From assembly GCA_016215105.1 (NCBI GenBank), contig JACRLJ010000107.1, positions 1 to 45,154 on the forward strand: DNA of 45,154 nt. The letters run 5' to 3'. Position numbers and translations under genes: made by a program. Below the pieces are notes generated by a model. That model saw nothing but the letters and a program-made list of their open reading frames with translations, ran no database searches and was not told the origin of the DNA. Shown one piece after another: positions 16,701-24,545 of the stretch (position 1 is its first letter; each line of letters starts with the position of its first letter). Source of the stretch: Candidatus Hydrogenedentota bacterium. Its GTDB lineage: Bacteria > Hydrogenedentota > Hydrogenedentia > Hydrogenedentales > SLHB01.

Positions 16701-17253
16701 GTTCCGGCATTCCATGGTCCATGAGCTCGATTAGAAAGTTGTCGCGGCCGAAAATCTCGATGTACTTCCGAATGGCCTCGTTGGCTTTGTCGAGGTCGTC
16801 TTCAAGCAGGAACTGCGGTATCTCCCCCGCCAGGCACGAACTGGTGGCAATCAGGCCTTCCTTGTGCTGAGCGATCAATTCGAGATCAACTCGGGGCTTG
16901 TAGTGGAATCCTTCGAGATAGCCTGCCGAACTTAGGCGGCACAGGTTGTGGTATCCCGTTTCGTTCTCGCAGAGCATCAGAAAGTGGTTGTAGGCGCCGC
17001 CCTGCGAACGCGCGCCCCGGTCAAACCGGCTTCCTTTGGCAATATACAACTCGGAGCCGATAATGGGCTTTACGCCCGCCTTTTTGGCGGTCTGATAGAA
17101 CTCGATCGCCCCGAATAACGCGCCGTGGTCAGTAATGGCGCACGCCCGCATGCCGTAGTCTTTGCAGCGATCAATCAGTTCCTCGACTTTGGCGGCGCCG
17201 TCGAGCACGCTGTATTCCGTGTGTACGTGTAAATGGACAAAACCTGCGCTCAT
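13789..17253 (-). CDS. dnaE: DNA polymerase III alpha subunit
   Basis: The replicative polymerase, 1154 residues, full length for DnaE1. The N-terminal PHP domain shows HLHVHTEYSVLDGA and CAITDHGALFGA with most metal-binding residues in place. The polymerase core has GPGRGSGAGSLVAYAL, the two catalytic Asp in MPDFDLDFCYQRREEVI, and KMDFLGLRTL. LYRPGPMAL and GYGFNKSHSAAYAFVAYQTA belong to fingers and tandem helix-hairpin-helix parts. The OB-fold region is VVVGGLLTQVKHHITAKGKK. Its start overlaps the stop of the upstream amidase gene by four bases. The unit then runs on into DCC and aminotransferase genes. Essential housekeeping gene, no anomaly seen. Confidence 0.97.
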   Translation of the reverse strand: MSAGFVHLHVHTEYSVLDGAAKVEELIDRCKDYGMRACAITDHGALFGAIEFYQTAKKAGVKPIIGSELYIAKGSRFDRGARSQGGAYNHFLMLCENETGYHNLCRLSSAGYLEGFHYKPRVDLELIAQHKEGLIATSSCLAGEIPQFLLEDDLDKANEAIRKYIEIFGRDNFLIELMDHGMPEQRKINPILAEMAEHHGLLVIATNDSHYLDKADADAHEALLCIQTNGMLDDDKHFKFPTNELYFRSPDEMREVFTQWPEAISNTEKVASRCNLDLPLGKHLIPKYTPPEGMSKVDYLKHLVQIGLEDRYNGKPSQAHLDRAHYELSVIDTMGFVDYFLVVWDLIAFARSHGIPVGPGRGSGAGSLVAYALEITNLDPMRYGLLFERFLNPERISMPDFDLDFCYQRREEVIDYVRNKYGRDNVSQIITFGRMLAKQVVRNVGRVLGMAYGDVDRIAKLIPDELKITLDDAVSREPELQRMVKEDPQVARLWKLASRLEGTIGNCGTHAAGVVICDEPLTNHVALFKAAASEVVATQAEMTYVEAIGLLKMDFLGLRTLTVVHDAARFVKENRGVNIDVDRLEPTDAKTYALLRSGKTTGIFQLESAGMRDLAKRIGLESLEEICALVALYRPGPMALKDTYIENKHHADKIKYDHPRLEPILKETYGVALYQEQVMQIVQAIAGFSLGQADILRRAMGKKKADLMAEQRSKFNEGAKSQGIDEKISDELFNKIEQFAGYGFNKSHSAAYAFVAYQTAYLKANFPVEYMAALLTSELSNLDKVGIYVEECRRMGIQVLPPDVNKSYSGFTVEGESIRFGMGAVKNVGGGPVESIVSERDKDGPFKDIFDFCSRIDTRAVNRRVIESLNKAGAFASTGWNRCQVDHVLDSALSEGQISQRERASGQFSLLDLMGGEGDDAEPVMRQKPDVADWPDNEILEFEKEMLGLYVSSHPLAKYASILERFSSISLVDLAEAREAQEVVVGGLLTQVKHHITAKGKKMAFVTLNTLEGPVEITVFSDLYEQKAGLLVQDMIVMISARVNFRNNEAGLIASEIIPIEEAEKTLTKAVHIRINTVGTDEIVLQRLAESLGERPGKCDVYLHCQTPEHGEVTVHATDACRVTPSPDLRATVEQLLGEDTMWYSGGNGLPLHD

Positions 17254-17735
17254 GCAATCCGCTCCAACACCATATTCAACGCATTCTCCGCTGTTTGTTC
17301 TTTCACATCCTGCCGTGTTCCCGGAAACACGTTGCGCGTAACAAACGTACCTGCCGCGCCGGCTACCGCGATGTAGACGAGCCCCACCGGCTTATCGGGC
17401 GAGCCGCCGGAGGGCCCGGCGATGCCGGTCACGCCGACACCGTAGGTCGCCTGAAAGCGGATTCGGACACCCTCGGCCATGCGCTGCGCCACGACCTCGC
17501 TTACAGCGCCATGCTTGGCAAGGTCCGTTTCGGGCACGTTCAGTAGATCCATCTTTGCCGCATTGCTGTAGACGACGACCCCGCCTAGGAAGTAGACCGA
17601 CGACCCTGGGACATTCGTTATCCGGTGCGCGATTAGGCCTCCGGAACACGATTCCGCTGTCGCCAGGGTCTGGCCCAGCCGTGTCAGCCGCTCGCCAATA
17701 GCGTGCGTTATGTCCAGTGGCGCGTCTTGGGTCAT
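17250..17735 (-). CDS. pncC: CinA C-terminal domain protein, nicotinamide-nucleotide amidohydrolase
   Basis: A 161-residue stand-alone CinA C-terminal domain; PncC enzymes deamidate NMN to nicotinate mononucleotide for NAD recycling. Family motifs are TLATAESCSGGLIAHRIT, GGVVVYSNAAKMDLLNV and GVGVTGIAGPSGGSPDKPVG. The start MTQDAPLDITHAIGERL at 17735 is chosen because the frame upstream is not protein-like; it has no strong ribosome site. The 3' end overlaps dnaE by four bases. The N-terminal molybdopterin-like domain of full CinA is absent. Confidence 0.88.
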   Translation of the reverse strand: MTQDAPLDITHAIGERLTRLGQTLATAESCSGGLIAHRITNVPGSSVYFLGGVVVYSNAAKMDLLNVPETDLAKHGAVSEVVAQRMAEGVRIRFQATYGVGVTGIAGPSGGSPDKPVGLVYIAVAGAAGTFVTRNVFPGTRQDVKEQTAENALNMVLERIA

Positions 17736-17965
17736 TGTTAGGGGCGTTGTTTGGCGTACTTTCCCGGATAACCGCGGCAAAACCGGCTGGTTTTCGGTAA
17801 CAGTACCATAGACCGGCGGCCTTGATAAATGCCGAGCCTTGGATGGCATGCGACTCAGGGGCGCCGATTCCCCCTTGCCTCCCCGTACGGGGATAGGGTA
17901 TACTCTTGACACGTGAATGGATGAAACAAACTGCCAGAACTCGGAAAGGCTGGGGAGTAAGCGGC

Positions 17966-18916
17966 TTGAAACGTTATCTCATTCTGTTGTGCGGTGGAAT
18001 CGCGTTGTCGTGGACGGCCTTCGCACAGAATGCGCCGGTTGCGTCCGCGCCCGCCGCCAAACCCGCCCCCTCCGCGTCGCTGACCCAACCGACCGAAGCC
18101 CAGAAGCGCAAGAAGGCCGTCACTCATCTCTCCATGTCTTCGGAAATGCACCTGTTCAGGGACAAGAAGGGTACCCCGGTCCTCACGAATCGCCCCGAGA
18201 AGTATCGCGGCAAGAAGGAGTACATCGAGATTGCCATCAAATACGAGCCAATCTCGACTCCCAGCCGGTTCAGGAAGTACATTTCGCCTTTCCAGTATAG
18301 CGATGCGAATATTGCCGAATTAGTCGCCGAGTATTCCCGCCGATATGTCCTGGACGAGAAACTGGTGTGGGCGGTTATCCGTGCGGAGAGCAACGGGAAT
18401 CCCAACGCGGTTTCTCCGGCGGGCGCCTGCGGTCTAATGCAACTGATGCCGGGCACGGCGATGGATATGGGCATTCGCACGGAGGCGGACATTTTCAATC
18501 CAGCCAAGAATATCGCTGGCGGAACCCAATATCTGGCCAAAATGCTCAATCTTTTCGGTAACAATACGAGTTTGGCGTTAGCCGCCTATAATTCCGGCCC
18601 GGAGACGGTTAAGAAATATGGCGGCATTCCGCCGATCCCGGAGACTCAGAACTACGTGCGGCTTGTCCAGCAGTACGCAGGAATGAGCGCCAGGCCCATC
18701 TACGTGCCCGCGGATAGAAAAGACATACCCTTGGATGGCCGGTTCTACTGGTTTCGCCTGAAGAGCGGACGGAGTGAGCCAGCCGAGAAATACGCAGAAG
18801 CTGGAGATACCTATTGGATTACGTACAAGAATAGATTGACTCCGATTCGCAAAGACAAGGTACAGGACGTTACCCCGCCGAATAAGAAGCTCGCGGAAGC
18901 GAGTTTTCAGCAGTAA
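17966..18916 (+). CDS. Soluble lytic murein transglycosylase (SLT domain), secreted
   Basis: Cleaves peptidoglycan glycan strands to anhydro-muropeptides in the periplasm. TTG at 17966 is preferred as start: GGGGAG sits eight bases before it and it gives a clean signal peptide MKRYLILLCGGIALSWTAFA; an ATG at 17921 and a TTG at 17906 are alternatives. A low-complexity Ala/Pro segment is followed by a DUF4124-like part (HLFRDKKGTPVLTNRPEKY). The SLT domain holds the catalytic Glu in VIRAESNGNPNAVS, then GACGLMQLMPGTAMDMG, NIAGGTQYLAKML and LALAAYNSGPETVKKYGG. It diverges from the amidase gene, sharing about 230 bp. Confidence 0.92.
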   Translation: MKRYLILLCGGIALSWTAFAQNAPVASAPAAKPAPSASLTQPTEAQKRKKAVTHLSMSSEMHLFRDKKGTPVLTNRPEKYRGKKEYIEIAIKYEPISTPSRFRKYISPFQYSDANIAELVAEYSRRYVLDEKLVWAVIRAESNGNPNAVSPAGACGLMQLMPGTAMDMGIRTEADIFNPAKNIAGGTQYLAKMLNLFGNNTSLALAAYNSGPETVKKYGGIPPIPETQNYVRLVQQYAGMSARPIYVPADRKDIPLDGRFYWFRLKSGRSEPAEKYAEAGDTYWITYKNRLTPIRKDKVQDVTPPNKKLAEASFQQ

Positions 18917-18958
18917 CGCGCCCCCCACGCTAGAGCCTCTGTAACGTCATCTCTTGGT

Positions 18959-20848
18959 TCAGGCGTAACACCGGATTTCGTAGACGCGCGCAAGCGGGTC
19001 ACCGTTGGTCTTGAGCACTCGCAGGCGTATTGCGGAGGTCTCGATCGGTGCCCACTCGTGGCGGACCAGGCGCAGGTAATTGCCCGTGCCCCTGGCCACC
19101 TCGCGCCATCCCTCAGCAGCCTTCACCTCGATTACGTAGTCTGAGACGGTTTCTGGCTGGGCGCCGCGCGTCTGAGGCAGATATGCCGCGTCCTCGCCGC
19201 TCAGGAACAGTTTTCGGTGCAGCCCAGAGTCAAAGGTAATTTGGATTTGGCGTAACGCATGAGATTCCTTCCAGTCCAACTGCACCCATGGGGAGCCGTC
19301 GCTCATGGCCGCCCGCCACTGGTTCAAGACACCTTCGCCCATGCCGCGATTCCATCCGTCAATCACCGCTTCCGGCGGCCCATCGTTCGTGTGGTGCGAG
19401 CACGTGACTTCGGCCGAACGCGCGAGGTCGTCCAGGTCTTCGTTACTGACGCCCAAGAGCGATTGGTCGTCCCGCAACAACCGCTGCTGGAACCGCTTCA
19501 GGCGCGCCGGGTCCGCCACAATGTCGCGCGGCAGGCGCCTTTCCGAAGCGCAGAAGGCCGCCGCCGTCCCCGCCGCCTGGCCCATGGCGGCGCAAGTGGC
19601 CATGACCCGGGTAGAGGTTAGCGCGACATGGGAAGCGCTGATGTTGCGCCCCGCCATCAGCAAGTTCGGCCGGTCCACGCTGTACAGCGACCGCAGCGGG
19701 ATCGAGTAAGGCCGGTCAAACTGGATTTGGACACATGGCGGTTGATCACGATCATCCATGCCGCCCGGAGGGTGGTCGTCCATGGGCCAGCCTCCAAAGG
19801 AGACCCGGTCCGGGTAGAGGACCGCGTCCTCAAGTTCCCGCTGAATCATGACGTGTTCGCCGAGTATGCGGCGGCTTTCCCGCTTGCCCGGGATCATGCC
19901 TATCCACTGCAGCGCCCAGTTCTCCGATTGCGGATGTTGGCCGCTGTTTTTGATGTAGTCCCACACTCCCAAGAGGATGCGGAGCAGTTCATGGCGAATA
20001 CGCCGATTGTCCTTGATGGTGTCCAGTTCGCCGCCCCACTCGATCCACCAGTAACCGTACTCCCAACTCTGGATGCTCCGGTGTTTGAAATCGTCCTCGG
20101 TGAATTTACGCGCCCACGGTGGCGGAGAGAACGGCATCGGCCGGTCATGTTTGCACGCCATAAACAGCAGGCTGTTTCCCATGGTCTTTTGGTCAGCCTG
20201 TTCGGGGGCCAGACTCTCGCCGTACTGGTCGCGGCCTTCGCGGCCTCGCATGCAGCGGGCGCCGGACAGCGCCGCTACGGCGCCGTCGCCGGTGCAATCC
20301 AGAAAGTAGTCCGCCCGGATGTCGTAGCGCTCCGCGAGCTGCGGACACGCGGCGGTGACGGCGCTTATTCTTCCCTTCGCTACTTTGACGTCTATAACGG
20401 AGGTGTCAAGCATTAGCGTGATGTTGGGTTCGCTGATGACCTTGTTGTAGAGAAGCAGGTCCCACATCTCGAACGAACGCTGGAGGTTTGTGGCGGAATC
20501 GGTGAGTTTCAGTTCCTCGATAATGCCCGATTCGCGCCACAGCGCAGTAGCCTTATGATTATTGGCCCCGCAGACGTGCATCCGGATTTCGCTGCTCGAA
20601 TTGCCCCCCAGCCGCGAGCGGTCCTGGATCAAAACGACCGAGGCGCCGTTGCGCGCCGCCGCGATCGCCGCGCAGACCCCCGCCAATCCACCGCCCGCCA
20701 CCACGACGTTCGCTTTGTGCTGCTTCTGCGTCCAGGACTCCGGGGCCGCCGTGGGTAGCGACGCCCCCTCGACGGTGTTCCCGCCGAACAAGGTTCCCGC
20801 GGCCATCACACCACCCGACATCGCAATAAACTCCCTGCGCGACGGCAT
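18959..20848 (-). CDS. Tat-exported FAD-dependent oxidoreductase with discoidin-like C-terminus
   Basis: A 629-residue protein. The start at 20848 has GGAGG nine bases upstream and gives MPSRREFIAMSGGVMAAGTL, an N-terminus like a twin-arginine signal though with SRREF as core. The FAD domain has the dinucleotide fold VVVAGGGLAGVCAAIAAARN, VLIQDRSRLGGNSSSEIRMH and FLDCTGDGAVAALSG, matching the FAD_oxidored group (PF12831). RPNLLMAGRNISASHVAL near residue 450 is the second FAD contact. The last 130 residues (WVQLDWKESHALRQIQITFD, AIRLRVLKTNGDPLARVYEI) look like an F5/8 type C carbohydrate-binding fold. Such proteins are numerous in planctomycete-like genomes; the substrate is probably a sugar or sugar-like polyol, but this is inference. 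Confidence 0.88.
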   Translation of the reverse strand: MPSRREFIAMSGGVMAAGTLFGGNTVEGASLPTAAPESWTQKQHKANVVVAGGGLAGVCAAIAAARNGASVVLIQDRSRLGGNSSSEIRMHVCGANNHKATALWRESGIIEELKLTDSATNLQRSFEMWDLLLYNKVISEPNITLMLDTSVIDVKVAKGRISAVTAACPQLAERYDIRADYFLDCTGDGAVAALSGARCMRGREGRDQYGESLAPEQADQKTMGNSLLFMACKHDRPMPFSPPPWARKFTEDDFKHRSIQSWEYGYWWIEWGGELDTIKDNRRIRHELLRILLGVWDYIKNSGQHPQSENWALQWIGMIPGKRESRRILGEHVMIQRELEDAVLYPDRVSFGGWPMDDHPPGGMDDRDQPPCVQIQFDRPYSIPLRSLYSVDRPNLLMAGRNISASHVALTSTRVMATCAAMGQAAGTAAAFCASERRLPRDIVADPARLKRFQQRLLRDDQSLLGVSNEDLDDLARSAEVTCSHHTNDGPPEAVIDGWNRGMGEGVLNQWRAAMSDGSPWVQLDWKESHALRQIQITFDSGLHRKLFLSGEDAAYLPQTRGAQPETVSDYVIEVKAAEGWREVARGTGNYLRLVRHEWAPIETSAIRLRVLKTNGDPLARVYEIRCYA

Positions 20849-20933
20849 AGTTGACCCTCCTCGTTGCCATGCCCTCAAGCCCAATAAGTGGCAAGCGTTT
20901 CCATATGCTTGCTTGCCGCTACCATACCACGAG

Positions 20934-21158
20934 GCCCTGAAAGGGCACACTATCGCAGCCCGGGCAACGCCCTGGGAACACGTAACCGTCCCAACGGCAG
21001 CCCTGAAAGGGCGCGCTATCACTTCATCCGCGGCGCCTGCGCGCCAAGAGATTCCAGCATGGAAGCTATCCAATAGTACGCCCTTTCAGGGCTAACACGA
21101 TTCCGACCTTATTTCCCAGGGCGCTGCCCTGGGCTGGAATAGGCCGCCCTTTCAGGGC
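20934..21158. repeat. REP-type palindrome cluster 2, mirror-symmetric
   Basis: Left half: GCCCTGAAAGGGC (20934-20946), CCCGGGCAACGCCCTGGG (20959-20976), GCCCTGAAAGGGC (21000-21012). Right half in inverse: GCCCTTTCAGGGC (21080-21092), CCCAGGGCGCTGCCCTGGG (21115-21133), GCCCTTTCAGGGC (21146-21158). The whole is thus an inverted pair of identical three-part units around a 67-bp unique centre. It lies just upstream of the FAD oxidoreductase start and shares its order with the cluster at 10913-11108. Confidence 0.9.
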
Positions 21159-21205
21159 CACGGAACCGGCGCTGCCGCCTTACACGTTCGTCAGTTAGTG
21201 TTGCC

Positions 21206-21328
21206 TTATTCATGCGCCTTCTGTTCCGCGCGCCGGACCTTCATCTTCGCCCGGTAATCCGCGACGGCCTTTTCGTGTTCCGCCAACGTTTCGCTGAAAG
21301 TGTGCGTCTGGCCGTCGGCGTTGGCAAC
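21206..21328 (-). pseudogene. Duplicated 3'-end fragment of mltG
   Basis: The 120 bases at 21209-21328 match 23442-23561 (the 3' end of mltG) without gaps and with 8 differences by eye, about 93% identity, in the same orientation. The encoded peptide is ANADGQTHTFSETLAEHEKA and on to RRAEQKAHE, then TAA, whereas mltG continues five residues further. The upstream part of mltG is absent and there is no start codon of its own in homologous sequence. With mltG it forms a direct repeat around two genes. Confidence 0.88.
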
Positions 21329-21545
21329 TTGCATCTCGAATGGCTGAACACCAATACTAACGCGTGCCACGATCGAAAGGAAGGGGCTATGAGGAAGATC
21401 TTGGACACCGCCACTCCAACGCGTTCCAGCTTGGACTGCACCCACTTTCCGGCTGCCGCCAATGCGAAGTGGAACGTCGGCAACATCCGACCGGCTCGCA
21501 AAGGCCGCGGCGAAGGCGCACGACTCCCCCACCAAGAAAGGCGCA

Positions 21546-22649
21546 ATGGCTTTCTTCGGATGGAATAGACCGGGGACGATAGCCCGGTTGGCGCTCCTAC
21601 TGGCGGGTCTCGGATGTAGCGGCACGTTGCCGTCTGATAAGGGGCCACTACTCATCGATACCGCGACGGGAAAATGGGAACCCGGTCCGGTCCTACCCGG
21701 GCTCGTCGTAGGATGGAACGATGCCAAAAGTCAGTTCTACCTTCTTTCCGAAAACTGGGACTCGGAGACCACTACGGTCGCGACGGCAACGTACAAGGGA
21801 GAAGTGCTCGAAAAGTGGCGAGTGGATACGCCACTAAATCCCCTCGAACGCGAATACGCGCTCTCGCCTGATGGGACGCGGCTGGTCTACTTTCGCATAC
21901 ACCAGACGAAGGGCCCTTCCTCGTTTGAATTTACCTGGGAATTGTGCGTGCGAACGCTGGCTACGGCCGAAGTCCTTCCGGTATTGACCGGTACGGATAT
22001 CATCAACGGCGTTCCCATCAGATGGGCTTCAAATGATCGCTTTGTAGTTCTGTTCGACAACATGGCGCCAAAGGAACAACGGAATACCATTGTGAGTTTT
22101 TCGTCTCCTGACCTGTCCCCTGTCGTAGCATGTCAAGGGAAGAATCTTGGTGTGCTGAACGAAGACCTCTTGAGCGCGTCGCCTGACGGACGCCACATCG
22201 TTTTCGAAGAAGGCGGTTCTTCCATGTGGGTACTCGACTTCATCAACAACCGGCAGACCCTTGTGCCCGACGCGGACTGCATACGCGCCGCGTGGTCGCC
22301 GGACAGTTCGATGTTGGCTTTTTTCAAGAAGAGTAGCCACAGGTTGAGTTTGTGGAAGGTTTCCGACGAGAGCGTGCGGGAAATCGAAGAGGCTCCGCGA
22401 GCGACGTCGATTGAGACGAACCTTCTGTTCGTGGGCAAGAATCGGATTGTCTACACCTTTGATGGCGGCACGTTCGGAAAGTGTCCGTTGGTGATCTTCG
22501 AGTTGGAATCGAAGACGAAACGCCAACTCCGAAGCAAATCCTGGGGTGGAATCGTGCCGATTGAAAATGGGAATAGAATCCTCATCGGCTCAATGTCTTA
22601 TTCGCCAACTATTCCCGGCGGCGCCGTTGCTGGTGTCCCAAATCCATGA
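21546..22649 (+). CDS. WD40/TolB-like beta-propeller protein, exported
   Basis: A 367-residue protein. The start at 21546 (MAFFGWNRPGTIARLALLLAG) gives a signal sequence that ends in LGLGC-like residues (AGLGCSG), a poor but possible lipobox. After it come repeated blade-like segments: YALSPDGTRLVYFRI, LLSASPDGRHIVFEEGG, RAAWSPDSSMLAFFKKS, FVGKNRIVYTFDGG. These SPDG/SPDS turns are typical of WD40-like PD40/TolB-type propellers, so a periplasmic protein-binding or scaffolding role is likely. The partner is unknown. It lies between the two copies of the mltG 3' end with the membrane protein gene that follows 51 bp later. Confidence 0.7.
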   Translation: MAFFGWNRPGTIARLALLLAGLGCSGTLPSDKGPLLIDTATGKWEPGPVLPGLVVGWNDAKSQFYLLSENWDSETTTVATATYKGEVLEKWRVDTPLNPLEREYALSPDGTRLVYFRIHQTKGPSSFEFTWELCVRTLATAEVLPVLTGTDIINGVPIRWASNDRFVVLFDNMAPKEQRNTIVSFSSPDLSPVVACQGKNLGVLNEDLLSASPDGRHIVFEEGGSSMWVLDFINNRQTLVPDADCIRAAWSPDSSMLAFFKKSSHRLSLWKVSDESVREIEEAPRATSIETNLLFVGKNRIVYTFDGGTFGKCPLVIFELESKTKRQLRSKSWGGIVPIENGNRILIGSMSYSPTIPGGAVAGVPNP

Positions 22650-22700
22650 GCTGAATACTTGATCGTCCAGACCGAAGCGACGCGAGAGAGGGTCCACAAC

Positions 22701-23186
22701 ATGACAGAGACAAAGGGCAGAGACAAATTGACGCCGGTCGGCAATGTCCCCGTCGGTAAGAGACTTATCCTACTTGCGTTCTATATCCCATTATCCCTGG
22801 CTGTCGCCGTGCTTTCCTTCGGGTTCGGGCATGGCTCCTTCATCCCTCTCGCTCTGTTCTATTCGTGGATGTCTGTCGTTGTAGGCCTAATAATGGAGTT
22901 TAATTACTTTCCCGGCGTTGAGTGGGTTTTACTCATCCTGCTCGTCATATATCAGGTGATTTACTTTGTAATCACCACGGTGGCCGCACGTCGCGGCGTT
23001 CGTTACTACGCAGCTTGCATAGTCATTCATCTAATAGGGACAACCGCGACTCTCTGCTTCGGTGTGAAGAACGATTCGTTCCCCGCGAGCCTTTATCTAG
23101 CAACTATGATTATCGCCCTGGTCCTGTTCTGCGGGTATCACTACGTGGATTGGAAACTGATGAAGGGCGAGAGTCTGATGGTGTGA
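22701..23186 (+). CDS. Small membrane protein of unknown function
   Basis: A 161-residue protein, not recognised. The start at 22701 (MTETKGRDKLTPVGNVPVGK) follows GAGAGGG. Four to five hydrophobic stretches can be seen: LILLAFYIPLSLAVAVLSFG, FIPLALFYSWMSVVVGLIM, VEWVLLILLVIYQVIYFVIT, YYAACIVIHLIGTTATLCFG and LATMIIALVLFCGYHY. The gene appears less GC-rich than its neighbours, and together with the propeller gene it is enclosed by the mltG direct repeat, which would suit acquisition as a unit. Confidence 0.65.
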   Translation: MTETKGRDKLTPVGNVPVGKRLILLAFYIPLSLAVAVLSFGFGHGSFIPLALFYSWMSVVVGLIMEFNYFPGVEWVLLILLVIYQVIYFVITTVAARRGVRYYAACIVIHLIGTTATLCFGVKNDSFPASLYLATMIIALVLFCGYHYVDWKLMKGESLMV

Positions 23187-23305
23187 GACCTCGAATCTTT
23201 TGGGCCACTCAAGGAAGCAAAGGTGATGAGACGCCGTAGGCGTATGGATACCATAGTTCACTACACGACGAAAATGACGGTTTCCAACCTGTCACAGCTC
23301 GACAT

Positions 23306-23338
23306 CCGTTCGTGGTGAGCTTGTCGAAACATGAACGG
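23306..23338. repeat. Short imperfect palindrome
   Basis: CCGTTCGTGGTGAGCTTGTC followed by GAAACATGAACGG. Its ends CCGTTCgTG and CAtGAACGG pair. The central TGGTGAGCTTGTCGAA is a sequence style I know from dispersed intergenic palindromes in many bacteria. Only one copy is in this window. The rest of the 237-bp gap before mltG holds no gene. Confidence 0.5.
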
Positions 23339-23423
23339 AGGCGCGGAGTCCCGATGGGTGTGACGGACTAGAGGAAATCGGGACTTCACGACGGCGAGTG
23401 ACGACGCTTTCCCGTCCACCGCG

Positions 23424-24545
23424 TCAATTTGCGGCCGCCTGTTCATGCGCCTTCTGTTCCGCGCGCTGGACCTTCATCTTCGCCCGGTAATCCGCGACCG
23501 CCCTTTCGTGTTCCGCCAAGGTCTTGCTGAAGGTGTGCGTCTGGCCGTCGGCGTTGGAAACGAAATAGAGATAGTCCTCCTTGGCGGGATTCAATGCGGC
23601 GCGCAGACCGGCCATTCCGGGATTGCCGACGGGGCCTGGCGGCAGACCGGCGTTCTTGTAGGTGTTGTACTGCGAGTCCACCTGTTTGTCCGCGTCCATC
23701 ATGCGCTGCCCGTATTTCGAGAGCGCGTATTGGAGGGTCGAGTCCAATGACAGCGGGATGCCCTGGCGAAGCCGGTTGTAGATCACCGCGGCGACTAGGG
23801 GACGCTCCGCGTCGAGTTTAGCCTCTTTCTCGACCAGTGAAGCGATCGTGACGACTTCCATCTTGTTGCGGGCGGCGGCCTCCGGGAACTCCGTGAGAAG
23901 GCTCGCATAGGCTTTTTCGAATTGCTCGACCATTCGCGCGACTACCTCGCGTTCGGTCGGTTTCTTCTCGAAGAAGTAGGTGTTGGGCATAAGAAAACCT
24001 TCGAGCGTTTGCGCGTGAATCCCCAGACGCGCGATGAGCGCTTGGTCCGCGGCCGCATTGAGAAACGCCCGCGGATCGGGAAACATCTGCGCGATTTGGC
24101 TCAATGCAAGGCCTTCCGGCACGGTAACCCGGCGGTCGTCCGGGATTTCTCCCGGCAATAGCGGCGCATTGGGTCCCTTCTGCATGAGACGCAGCAGTTC
24201 GAGCGCGGACAGGCCATGCGGCAGCGAATACGGGCCGTATTTGATGGGCCTATTGGACCCGTCGATCCGAATGGCCAGCCAGAAGAAGGACGGATGCTCG
24301 ATGTAGCCTTCCGTGGTCAGTATGCGGCCGATGTCTTTTCCTTTCGCCCCTTCCGGGACGACGACGCGGGACACAGATCCCGAAACGCCGGGGCGCGTCA
24401 CGTGGTCGTAGACCATGTAGGCCAGAAACGCGCCCGCCACCACCAACAAGAGCAAGACCAGGAAGAACAGTCCAGCGAGCCGGGCAAGCCACCGGCGTTT
24501 GCGTTTGGGGCTCGGCGCCTGTTCGTGCGGGGGATTGGCGGTCAT
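23424..24545 (-). CDS. mltG: Endolytic murein transglycosylase MltG
   Basis: An inner-membrane enzyme that cuts nascent glycan strands and sets their length. 373 residues. A basic N-terminus precedes one membrane span (LAGLFFLVLLLLVVAGAFLA). A LysM-like part (VVVPEGAKGKDIGRILTTEG) follows. The YceG catalytic domain shows TIASLVEKEAKLDAERPLVA, with the catalytic Glu in VEKEA, and IPLSLDSTLQYAL, YNTYKNAGLPPGPVGNPGM and DYLYFVSNADGQTHTFSKT. The start overlaps the stop of ruvX by four bases. The final 40 residues are duplicated at 21206-21328. Confidence 0.95.
   Translation of the reverse strand: MTANPPHEQAPSPKRKRRWLARLAGLFFLVLLLLVVAGAFLAYMVYDHVTRPGVSGSVSRVVVPEGAKGKDIGRILTTEGYIEHPSFFWLAIRIDGSNRPIKYGPYSLPHGLSALELLRLMQKGPNAPLLPGEIPDDRRVTVPEGLALSQIAQMFPDPRAFLNAAADQALIARLGIHAQTLEGFLMPNTYFFEKKPTEREVVARMVEQFEKAYASLLTEFPEAAARNKMEVVTIASLVEKEAKLDAERPLVAAVIYNRLRQGIPLSLDSTLQYALSKYGQRMMDADKQVDSQYNTYKNAGLPPGPVGNPGMAGLRAALNPAKEDYLYFVSNADGQTHTFSKTLAEHERAVADYRAKMKVQRAEQKAHEQAAAN

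Noticed and set aside
12026-17240. Long plus-strand frames opposite the aminotransferase and dnaE
   Set aside because: They mirror well-supported genes with full catalytic motifs and show no domain of their own.
10913-21158. CRISPR arrays from the repeated palindromes
   Set aside because: Repeat units vary in spacing and orientation, are self-complementary, and no cas genes are present. They are REP-type repeats.
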